64,000 nt of DNA from the NCBI GenBank assembly GCA_035249305.1, contig DATFGQ010000048.1, forward strand, positions 24,811 through 88,810. Reading direction: 5' to 3'. The position numbers and the translations under genes were made by a program. Positions within the stretch are counted from its first letter, which is position 1. Every line of letters begins with the position of its first letter. Below are positions 16,817-24,253 of the stretch, piece by piece. A model generated the notes under the pieces. It saw only the letters and a list, made by a program, of their open reading frames with translations. It was not told where the DNA came from and searched no databases. Source of the DNA: DASUNP01 sp035249305 (GTDB lineage: Bacteria > Acidobacteriota > Blastocatellia > UBA7656).

Positions 16817-19303
16817 TCAACCGACTTTGATAATCTTGGCCACCGAAGGCACGCCCTGCTTGTTGACCAGAAAGAGCATGTAATAACCCGGCGGGGCGAT
16901 GTTCCCGTTGGCGGGGGCGGAGACTTCGAGGTTCTTGCCCTTCTTGGCGAAACTCAACCGAACTCTTCGCTGGTCCATCGTGATGGCGTGTGTCACCGAC
17001 GGCAGGCGGATCAAGACAACGTCGGAGACGGTCTTGACGGCCTTCTTATCGGGGACCTTGACCTGGAACCGCTCGCCGTAGGCGATCGCATCCTGGACGG
17101 ACGTGATGGTCGGGCGACTGCCTTTGAAAAGGTAAGGGGGCGAGTATATCTCCAGGTTGTAGTTGTCTCCCCCTCCGCCCGTGGGGCCGGGCTGTCCGCC
17201 GCCCGCCACCAGCACTCGCGCGTCCGGCAACAGCATCGCGGTCGAATGGTAAAGCCGCTCGACCTGCTGAGTGGCCATCATAGTCCACACGTCATTTGAC
17301 GGGTCCCACATCTCTGCTGATCGTTCGGTCCCCGTGAAGCTGTTGAAGCCGCCGCCGCTGGTCCCGCCTATCGCCAGAACTTTGCCGTCGGGGAGCACCA
17401 CGGTGTTGAGCTGTCGCCGCGCGTAGTACATCGAGCTGACGCGCCGCCAGGAGGGCGATGGCTGGTTGAGGTCTATTACTTCCGCCGCGTTTGTCGGCGT
17501 GCCGCCGCCGACGATCAGTATCTTGCCCGCGTCATACATCACGAACGAGCCGTAGTCGCGATAGCCGTAGCTGCTCTCGGGTCCTGGCGTCCACTCTCCC
17601 GTCCCTCTCGTGTCCAGAAAGCCCGTCGCTTGATCCGGCCCCGCGCAAAAGACGCGCCCGTCCGGCGCGAGCGCCATCCAGGGGTAGTAAGGGAGCCAGT
17701 GCACCGCCCCCGTCAACGAGCGCCAGCCGTTCCCCTCCCACACTTGGGGCAGGTTGTTGAATTGGAGATTCTCGTCCGTGCCTGAGACTACGAGCACGTC
17801 TCCGTTGGCGAGCGTACAATTCGACGGGTACCAGCGGCCCGCGTTCATGTCAGGCCCGCGCGACCATGTGTTGGTCCTGTAATCGAAGATGTTCGTGTGA
17901 GGCTCGCCCTTCGACGACTCCAGGTGATGGCCGCCCGCGACGAGCAGCCTGCCGTCGGGCAGAAACGAATGGCCGCTGCAAAAGACGTTCGTGTTGGTGT
18001 TGGTGACCGTGGTGAAGCTGTTCGCCTCTATGTCCCACACGCGAGCCTGCGTGACGAGAGACCTGTCGTCCGATTGCCAGAACAGGACCTTGCCGTTAGG
18101 CAGCAGGTGCATGTGTATAGCGACGGCGGGCATGTCCCTTCTTACGATCCACTGGCCGACCATGGCCGGGTTCGTATCCATCGCGTCTGTGGATTCGGCT
18201 ATGCGGAAGTAGTTGAAGTTGGCGACCGCGCCCGACGGCCCGTTGCCGTCCATTGCCACGCGCATCACCTGGCGGCCCGCGTTGAGCCTTACGCCCATCT
18301 TGAATACGGTCTTGTAACGGTTCCACCCGCCCGTGTCGGGGATGCTCATAATGCCCGTCTTGTCCTGCCCGTCGAACTCCACATGGAACGTGCCGCCCGG
18401 CCCGTTTGAAGCGGCCCTCGCTTCGATGACGTAGTTGCCCGCCGAGGCAACGTCGATTGTGTATTCGAGCCACTCTTCGGCGAACACGTCGCTCACCTCG
18501 AAGCCGCCTTCGCTGCACGCCGTTATGTCGACGCCCGACGCGCGGTACTGGCCGCCCTTGTTCATCTCGTCTATGTCGTGGAAGGCGACCTCTTCGCCGC
18601 CTCGATCAAAATCTTCGCTCTCGATCTTGCCGACGACTACCTTGGGCGTGTCGGTGAAAGGGAACTGCGGCGCTGGCGGGCCGAGAGAGAGTATCCTGAT
18701 GTAATTGAAATTGCCTACTGCGCCGGTCTGCCCGTTGCCGTCCATTGCCACGCGCATCACCTGGCGGCCCGCGCTCAAGCTCACCGAGCTCTTCGCCGCC
18801 GTCCTGTAAGAGCTCCACGCTCCTGTGTTCGGCACGTTGACCGAGCCGGTCTTGTTCACCCCGTCAAACTCTATGTGAAAGGCGCCGCCCGCGCCTGCGG
18901 AGGCCACGCGCGCTTCAACCGTGTAGCTCCCGGCCGTGGCTATCTCGATAGTGTATTCGAGCCATTCGCCCGCGAAGACCGAGCCTACCTCGAACCCGCC
19001 TTCCGAGCAGACACTGATGTCGACGCCCGTCGTGCGATATTGATTACCGTCGTTCGAAGGGTTCTTGTCGCTGTACGCAACGCCCTGCCCGCCGTCATCG
19101 AAATCCTCGCATTGAATGGCGCCGGGGACCGCGTGAGGCGAGCCCTGAAAAGGCGCTTGCCCTTCCTGAAAGAAGAACGCCGAGGCGGCCGAGCTGCTAA
19201 CAAGCGGCGTCGTCATCGTCTGAATCGCTATGAGCGATGCCGCGAGGGCTAAGGAAAAGAGACGAAAGAGGCGGGGCGAACCGGAATACGAACCGCGATG
19301 CAT
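16817..19303 (-). CDS. Secreted galactose-oxidase-like copper radical oxidase with two CBM6-like domains
   Basis: An 828-aa exported protein. Signal region (residues ~10-45), two CBM6-like carbohydrate-binding modules repeated in tandem (about 60-190 and 200-330, each with IQCEDFD/IESEDFD...GGFEV...EWLEYTI), a kelch propeller, and a C-terminal DUF1929 domain. All copper radical oxidase residues are visible: the Cys in VFCSGHSF (~440) and Tyr in RWYPSN (~490) that form the Cys-Tyr cofactor, axial Tyr and His in RLYHSTAM (~685), and His in VTHAITMDQRR (~770). It should oxidise a primary alcohol or aldehyde to give H2O2. The ATG at 19303 is chosen for its upstream AGAGGAG. It is followed by the SCO copper chaperone gene. 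Confidence 0.9.
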   Translation of the reverse strand: MHRGSYSGSPRLFRLFSLALAASLIAIQTMTTPLVSSSAASAFFFQEGQAPFQGSPHAVPGAIQCEDFDDGGQGVAYSDKNPSNDGNQYRTTGVDISVCSEGGFEVGSVFAGEWLEYTIEIATAGSYTVEARVASAGAGGAFHIEFDGVNKTGSVNVPNTGAWSSYRTAAKSSVSLSAGRQVMRVAMDGNGQTGAVGNFNYIRILSLGPPAPQFPFTDTPKVVVGKIESEDFDRGGEEVAFHDIDEMNKGGQYRASGVDITACSEGGFEVSDVFAEEWLEYTIDVASAGNYVIEARAASNGPGGTFHVEFDGQDKTGIMSIPDTGGWNRYKTVFKMGVRLNAGRQVMRVAMDGNGPSGAVANFNYFRIAESTDAMDTNPAMVGQWIVRRDMPAVAIHMHLLPNGKVLFWQSDDRSLVTQARVWDIEANSFTTVTNTNTNVFCSGHSFLPDGRLLVAGGHHLESSKGEPHTNIFDYRTNTWSRGPDMNAGRWYPSNCTLANGDVLVVSGTDENLQFNNLPQVWEGNGWRSLTGAVHWLPYYPWMALAPDGRVFCAGPDQATGFLDTRGTGEWTPGPESSYGYRDYGSFVMYDAGKILIVGGGTPTNAAEVIDLNQPSPSWRRVSSMYYARRQLNTVVLPDGKVLAIGGTSGGGFNSFTGTERSAEMWDPSNDVWTMMATQQVERLYHSTAMLLPDARVLVAGGGQPGPTGGGGDNYNLEIYSPPYLFKGSRPTITSVQDAIAYGERFQVKVPDKKAVKTVSDVVLIRLPSVTHAITMDQRRVRLSFAKKGKNLEVSAPANGNIAPPGYYMLFLVNKQGVPSVAKIIKVG

Positions 19304-19430
19304 CGAGAATATCTCCTCTAACCTGACCTGGGCCTGCCGACCTGAAGATAAGGAAAGGCTCAATAGTCCCGTTTTTCCACACCGCCTATGGGTTGTCTGA
19401 GAGATCCCTGGAGGGGGCGCATCGATAGAA

Positions 19431-19662
19431 AGCCTCGAAGAGGCGTCATTCAATAAGCCCCAAAGGGGCGACGATTCAATAGCCGAAAGCCCCGTAGGGG
19501 CGGTATTCAATAGCCCGGCGCAACGCGCCGGGTCATGCGTCATACAAGAAGAAGCCCTGAAAGGGCGCGATAAGAGTATCGCCCTTTCAGGGCTTCTCAT
19601 TATTAACAACTCTTTTCCAGGGGCGGTGCCCCTGGCTATTGAATCACGCCCTTTCAGGGCTC
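19431..19662. repeat. Palindromic repeat cluster, family A (copy 2)
   Basis: The same units as at 11698-11874: AGCCTCGAAGAGGCG, AGCCCCAAAGGGGCGAC, GAAAGCCCCGTAGGGGC, CCCGGCGCAACGCGCCGGG, GCCCTGAAAGGGCG in both orientations, and a split GGGGCGGTGCCCCTGG, joined by TTCAATAGCC. It fills most of the 382-bp gap between the copper oxidase gene and the gene ending at 19686. The remaining sequence (19304-19430) should hold the promoter of the oxidase gene; I see no clear promoter boxes. Confidence 0.85.
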
Positions 19663-19685
19663 TTTTCGCACTCCTCAGACACGGC

Positions 19686-20471
19686 CTAGATGTAGAAGAG
19701 GCTTAATCGGGGGACGCGGTTGGTTTCGCGCAATCGGCGGGAGACGAAATTCTGCAACGTCTGTTCGTAGATCGATCTGTCCATCTTCGTGCGGTAGGCT
19801 TTCAACTGCGACGCCGCTTCGGCGCGCATCTCCGCTATGAGGATCTCGCCGCTCGTCTTCACCAGACTCTCAAGCATCATACGGTCGATAGCGTCGAGGT
19901 CCTTCTCAATAGCTTCCGCGTCGGCGACCGCGGCCGACTCCACATACTCTCTGATCTCTTTCAAACGCGCGCGCGCGCGCCCGACGGCGACTATTACGAG
20001 CGGGCGGTCCTCGCTCATGGCGATTGATTCGGCCTCGACGAGCTCCCGGTCCGAGCGGTCGAGGAACTCTAAGAGCAGGTCCTTCGGGAAGGGCGCGGCC
20101 TGCTGTTTGACTTTCTTGCGCGGCCCCGCGGGTTCAACCAAAGGCTGCGCCTCGGCCGCGCCGACCTGCGCCAGCCGGTATTCGGCGTAAAGAGACTCGA
20201 CCTCCTGCTGGCAATAGAACATCGAGTTGACTTTGCGGTATTTTCGCGGACGCGAGTCGTAGGAGTCGAACGCCTGGTTTATGGCGCGCAGCACCAGATG
20301 GAGCGGGATGCCCGCGTTCTTCCAGCTTTCCACCAGCGCCCAGTCCATGGGTGAGATCAAGAGCGGTTTGCCGCGCCGGCGAACGAACTCTTCTTCGACC
20401 TCAGTGAAGTAGTTAAAGTAGTTCAGCCGTCGCGCAATGTATGGCTCTGCCTCTTCGCCGGTCGCTTCCAC
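19686..20471 (-). CDS. Unrecognised 261-aa protein, third gene of an unknown operon
   Basis: A soluble, helix-rich protein starting at a GTG (20471). The N-terminal ~100 residues contain several aromatic positions (RLNYFNYFTEVEEEF, SPMDWALVESWKNAGIP) and end in KYRKVNSMFYC; the middle is Lys/Pro-rich and the C-terminal ~140 residues are strongly charged helices, likely coiled coil. The N-terminal wording vaguely recalls helical DNA-replication accessory domains, but this is not enough for a call. It follows a small membrane protein gene by a few bases and appears to be in operon with it. Confidence 0.7.
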   Translation of the reverse strand: MEATGEEAEPYIARRLNYFNYFTEVEEEFVRRRGKPLLISPMDWALVESWKNAGIPLHLVLRAINQAFDSYDSRPRKYRKVNSMFYCQQEVESLYAEYRLAQVGAAEAQPLVEPAGPRKKVKQQAAPFPKDLLLEFLDRSDRELVEAESIAMSEDRPLVIVAVGRARARLKEIREYVESAAVADAEAIEKDLDAIDRMMLESLVKTSGEILIAEMRAEAASQLKAYRTKMDRSIYEQTLQNFVSRRLRETNRVPRLSLFYI

Positions 20472-20476
20472 GATTG

Positions 20477-20632
20477 CTAGGTTATCGCATTGATTATCTG
20501 GCCAAGGATCAAGAAGCCCGCGATCGTCGCGGCCATGTCTAGCAGGATCAGTCCGACCAGCGGGAGCGCGTCTTTTTGCGCCGCGCCGTCGAGAGCTTTT
20601 ATCGAGCTGAAATCTTTGTCGGGGTCTGCCAT
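20477..20632 (-). CDS. Small membrane protein, second gene of the unknown operon
   Basis: A 51-aa protein (start at 20632, preceded by AGGAGAG 6 nt upstream, which is a strong ribosome-binding site). The N-terminal half is hydrophilic (MADPDKDFSSIKALDG) and the C-terminal half is one membrane segment (LVGLILLDMAATIAGFLILG). Function unknown. The strong ribosome-binding site and its position between two larger genes of the same strand support it as a real gene. Confidence 0.65.
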   Translation of the reverse strand: MADPDKDFSSIKALDGAAQKDALPLVGLILLDMAATIAGFLILGQIINAIT

Positions 20633-20655
20633 TCGATCTCTCCTGTGAATTGATC

Positions 20656-21201
20656 TCAAACCAGCGGCGTAAACCGGCTGATTATGTTTCCCTCCACCCT
20701 CTGAAGCTCTTCGCGAACTATGTCGGCCTTGCCTTCGAGCCGCAAACGCCTGGCGATCTCGCGGGCGGCCTCTTCGAGCTCCGAGTGGAGCAGGTTAGCT
20801 ATGCGCTCGCGTTCGAGCGCCGAGACGGCGTCGGGGTTGGAGAGCGGCCCTGCCGCCTGCGGCTGCGTCCCCGGCGAATCTCTCTTATGCAGGTTGACCA
20901 GGAACGAGAAGCTCGGAGGCGGAAAGACGGGCGAGCGCCGAAACGATTCGCGAAGCATCTGCTTGACCTCGTGCTCGCTCCAGTCGCCCAGCTCGCCGAG
21001 CGCCTCTTCGTCGGCCTCCGTCCAGGCCGAGTCGGCGAGCTCTTCGTAAAAGCGGCGTATGCTCTCCATCGTGTCTTCGTTGCCCGAGACGGGGCGGCAC
21101 TCGAAAGCCGAGAGGCGTTCGGCTATGCGGCGCGTGGCCTCCTCGCTCTCTTCGCGGAATATGTCCGCGATTATCTGGCGCTCGTCCGGCCTAATCCTCA
21201 T
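20656..21201 (-). CDS. Unrecognised 181-aa helical protein, first gene of the unknown operon
   Basis: A highly charged, probably all-helical soluble protein. Its two ends resemble each other: DERQIIADIFREESEEATRRIAERL-like wording at the start (about residues 6-30) and a matching R..IANLL..ELEEAAREIARRL stretch near the C-terminus (about 131-155), suggesting an internal duplication. The middle holds a proline-rich stretch. No family recognised. The next gene starts 23 bp downstream. The region upstream (21202-21276) lies between this gene and the divergent M1 peptidase and contains an AT-rich CAAATCTCAAATTTCAAATC stretch. Confidence 0.68.
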   Translation of the reverse strand: MRIRPDERQIIADIFREESEEATRRIAERLSAFECRPVSGNEDTMESIRRFYEELADSAWTEADEEALGELGDWSEHEVKQMLRESFRRSPVFPPPSFSFLVNLHKRDSPGTQPQAAGPLSNPDAVSALERERIANLLHSELEEAAREIARRLRLEGKADIVREELQRVEGNIISRFTPLV

Positions 21202-21276
21202 GGCTATAAGATATATGAAAGGTATTCAAATCTCAAATTTCAAATCCGTGATTTTTTGTTATTATGCTTCGCCATT

Positions 21277-22878
21277 ATGAAAAGAGCCTTATCGTTATTG
21301 ATCGCCCTCGTCATCTGGGTGAGCCTCGCGCCGGCCTTCGCCCGCGACGACTACCCGCGCTTTGCCGCGCTCGACGCGCTCCACTACCGGATTCGCATAA
21401 ACCTGACCGACCCGAATGACGAGATTCAGGGCGAAACGGAGATTACATTCGCCATAGCCGAAAGCGGCGTAAAGAGCATCGCCCTCGATCTCGTGGGCCT
21501 GAAAGTCGACCAGGTGGCGGAAAACGGGCGCGAGGCGAGCTTCACACACGCCGACGGCCGGCTCGCCATCGCGGTCGGGGCCGACTACAAGCGCGGCGAC
21601 AGGGCGCGGCTTTCGATCAAGTACCACGGCAAGCCCCGCGACGGGCTGTTCATCAAGAAGAACAAATTCAACGACCAAACTATATTCGCCGACAACTGGC
21701 CCAACCGCGCGCGCTACTGGTTCCCCTCGATCGATCACCCTTACGACAAGGCGACGGTAGAGTTTTTCGTCACCGCGCCCGACGGCTTCGACGTGATCGC
21801 CAACGGCGCGCTGGTCGAGACACTGAGCCTTCAGAACAAGACGAAGCTCACTCATTGGAGAGAGTCCGCCCCGATACCGACCTACTGCATGGTGATAGGC
21901 GCTACGGAGTTTTCGATCATCAACGCGGGCTCGTGGGCGGGCGTGCCGGTGATCTATTACCTCTACCCGAAGGACCGCGAGCGAGGTATTAAAGACTACG
22001 GCCGGGCGGTCCAGATGCTTGAGTTCTACACGAACCTGATAGGCCCTTACCCTTACGAGAAGCTGGCGCTGGTCGAGTCGAGCACGCGGTTCGGCGGGAT
22101 GGAGAACTCAAGCAACATCTTCTTCGACGAGAAGGCGTTTAACGGTAGCGGCCGGCTGGAAGGCACGGTCGCGCACGAGATAGCTCACCAGTGGTTCGGC
22201 GATTCGGTGACGGAGGCCGACTGGCACCACCTGTGGCTGAGCGAAGGCTTCGCGACATATTTCGAGAACCTGTTCTTCGAGCGGGCCGACGGGCGCGAGA
22301 AGTTCGTCCGATTGATGCTCAGAGATAAGGAGACTTACCTCAGGTCAAACTCCGCGAACCCGCGCCCGATTCACAACCCGGCGATCACGGACCTCTTCAA
22401 GCTGCTCAACGCGAACAACTATCAGAAAGGCGGGTGGGTGCTCCACATGCTCCGCCACGTCGTAGGCGACACGGCGTTTTTCGCCGCCATAAGGGATTAT
22501 TACCAGCGCTTCCGCGACCGCACGGCGCTGACGGCGGACTTCCAGCACGTAGTCGAGGCGCACGCTAACCAGAAGCTCGACTGGTTTTTCGACCAGTGGA
22601 TTTACAAGTCGGGCCACCCCGTTTACGACGCGCGCTGGGGCTGGGACGAGGCGGCCAAAGAGCTGCGGCTGACCGTGACGCAGAAGCAGGAGCAGCCCGT
22701 CTTTCGGATGCCGCTCGACGTAGTGATAAGCGTGGGCGACAGGATGCGCCTTGAGATAATCCAGATGAGCGAGCGGGAGCAGACATTTACTTTCAAGCTC
22801 GACCAGAAACCGCGGGCGGTCGCGATCGATCCTGACGAGTGGGTGCTCAAGGATCTGCGCCTTGAAGAGGCGCGGTAG
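21277..22878 (+). CDS. Secreted M1-family aminopeptidase
   Basis: Zinc metallopeptidase removing N-terminal residues. Signal peptide MKRALSLLIALVIWVSLAPAFA (residues 1-22). The exopeptidase motif GGMENSSNIFF (about 270) and the zinc site HEIAH (about 298) with the third ligand in WLSEGFATYF 18 residues further are intact. A C-terminal beta-sandwich-like domain (YDARWGWDEAAKELRL...) follows. At 533 aa it lacks the large helical C-terminal domain of PepN-type enzymes. The start is set by the signal peptide; the frame stays open far upstream through the antisense of another gene. Confidence 0.93.
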   Translation: MKRALSLLIALVIWVSLAPAFARDDYPRFAALDALHYRIRINLTDPNDEIQGETEITFAIAESGVKSIALDLVGLKVDQVAENGREASFTHADGRLAIAVGADYKRGDRARLSIKYHGKPRDGLFIKKNKFNDQTIFADNWPNRARYWFPSIDHPYDKATVEFFVTAPDGFDVIANGALVETLSLQNKTKLTHWRESAPIPTYCMVIGATEFSIINAGSWAGVPVIYYLYPKDRERGIKDYGRAVQMLEFYTNLIGPYPYEKLALVESSTRFGGMENSSNIFFDEKAFNGSGRLEGTVAHEIAHQWFGDSVTEADWHHLWLSEGFATYFENLFFERADGREKFVRLMLRDKETYLRSNSANPRPIHNPAITDLFKLLNANNYQKGGWVLHMLRHVVGDTAFFAAIRDYYQRFRDRTALTADFQHVVEAHANQKLDWFFDQWIYKSGHPVYDARWGWDEAAKELRLTVTQKQEQPVFRMPLDVVISVGDRMRLEIIQMSEREQTFTFKLDQKPRAVAIDPDEWVLKDLRLEEAR

Positions 22879-22940
22879 TCTGCGATACAGACTCGGTTTG
22901 ATACTTTTCCCTTACGGTGATAGTTGATGAGTCAGGGGGA

Positions 22941-23795
22941 TTATCTGGCGAGTTGTCTGAGGAACTTCGCCAGGATGTTGCCCGTCACCGTGCGGCGGTA
23001 GTGCTCGGTCGAGCGCAAATCGGTGATCGGTGAAATCTCATTAGCTATCGTCTCACCCGCATGCTTGATTAAACCAGGCGCGAGCCTTTGCCCTGTTAGC
23101 AATCTTTCAGTCTCGGCCGCTCGGATCACGGTCGGAGCGACGCTCCCGACGCTGATCGAGATTGATTGAATCACGCCGCCTGTCACTATCGCTTTCGCGG
23201 CCATCACGGTCTTTGAGATCGCCTGAGCGCGCCGCGTGCCGACCTTCCAGAAAAAATCTCGCTCGTTGGCTTCTAACTTCGGGATGCGGACAGCAATCAC
23301 TATCTCATCAGGCTCAAGCACCGTGCTTCGATAGCCCGTATAAAAACTGTTAAAGCCGACGCGACGTGTCCCTCGTGCGCTTCCGACTTCCACCTCTGCG
23401 TCATAAGCGGCTAACACGGGCAGGCTGTCGCCCGCGGGCGACGCGTTGACTACGTTGCCGCCGATTGTGCCCCGGTTCTGAATCTGGATCGCGCCTATAG
23501 TCCGAGACGCGGCCGCGAGGGCAGGCGCATATTGCTGAATCAGTTGTGATCCTATTAACTGCGTGTAGGTCGCGAGCGCGCCGATTCGCAAGCTCTCGCC
23601 TTCGTCGGTAATCCCGCGCAACTCGTCTACCCGCCAGATGTCTAAGAACTCGGCCGCGTCGAGCAGGTGAGCGTTCATCAAGACCATCAGGTCTGTCCCG
23701 CCAGCGATGATCTTCAAGCTCCCGGCGCGCTCGGCCAGTATCGCGTAGGCTTCGGCCAGGGTGTCGGGCGAATATGCTTTTGCCTGGTTGTTCAC
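22941..23795 (-). CDS. Xanthine dehydrogenase/CO dehydrogenase family FAD-binding subunit
   Basis: FAD subunit (CoxM/XdhB-like, 284 aa) of a three-subunit molybdenum hydroxylase. The FAD-binding segments IIAGGTDLMVLM (about residues 27-38) and TIGGNVVNASPAGDSLPVLAA are typical. It starts with GTG at 23795, whose first bases overlap the TAG stop of the Fe-S subunit (TAGTG), so it is translationally coupled. It passes electrons from the Fe-S subunit to NAD or another acceptor. The frame upstream of the GTG is only the antisense-phase extension. Confidence 0.9.
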   Translation of the reverse strand: MNNQAKAYSPDTLAEAYAILAERAGSLKIIAGGTDLMVLMNAHLLDAAEFLDIWRVDELRGITDEGESLRIGALATYTQLIGSQLIQQYAPALAAASRTIGAIQIQNRGTIGGNVVNASPAGDSLPVLAAYDAEVEVGSARGTRRVGFNSFYTGYRSTVLEPDEIVIAVRIPKLEANERDFFWKVGTRRAQAISKTVMAAKAIVTGGVIQSISISVGSVAPTVIRAAETERLLTGQRLAPGLIKHAGETIANEISPITDLRSTEHYRRTVTGNILAKFLRQLAR

Positions 23796-24253
23796 TAGAT
23801 CTCTTTCGCAGCCTGTTCGATGGCGTCGATGATCTTGACGTAGCCGGTGCAGCGGCAGAGATTGCCCGCGATCGCTTCTTTGATCTCGTCGCGCGTCGGC
23901 CGCGAATTCGTATCGAGCAAGGCCCGCGCGGCTATCAGCATTCCCGGCGTGCAGATGCCGCACTGCGCGCCGCCGCATTCGAGAAACGCTTTTTGCAACG
24001 GCTCAAGCTCGCCGTCGCGCGCCAGGCCCTCGACCGTGATTATGCGAGAGTGCGCAACCTGGCATACGGGGACGAGGCAGGAGTTGATGACCTCGCCGTC
24101 GATTATCACGGAGCAGGCCCCGCATTCGCCTTCGCCGCAGCCTTCTTTCGTGCCGGTCAGCCGCAGGTCTTCGCGCAGCACGTCTAACAGCCGCTTCATC
24201 GGCGGCGCGTCGACCTCGCGCGTCACGCCGTTGACTTGAAATTGAATGCTCAT
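23795..24253 (-). CDS. Xanthine dehydrogenase-type 2Fe-2S subunit
   Basis: A 152-aa CoxS/XdhC-like protein with two [2Fe-2S] clusters. The plant-ferredoxin-type motif CGEGECGACSVI plus a later Cys lies at about residues 38-60, and the second helical cluster motif CGICTPGM...CRCTGYVKI at about 97-140. It links the molybdopterin subunit to the FAD subunit. It overlaps both neighbours by a few bases. Confidence 0.94.
   Translation of the reverse strand: MSIQFQVNGVTREVDAPPMKRLLDVLREDLRLTGTKEGCGEGECGACSVIIDGEVINSCLVPVCQVAHSRIITVEGLARDGELEPLQKAFLECGGAQCGICTPGMLIAARALLDTNSRPTRDEIKEAIAGNLCRCTGYVKIIDAIEQAAKEI

Noticed and set aside
19431..19662. CRISPR array
   Set aside because: The repeats are different short palindromes with irregular spacing, not one repeated unit with unique spacers, and no cas genes are present.
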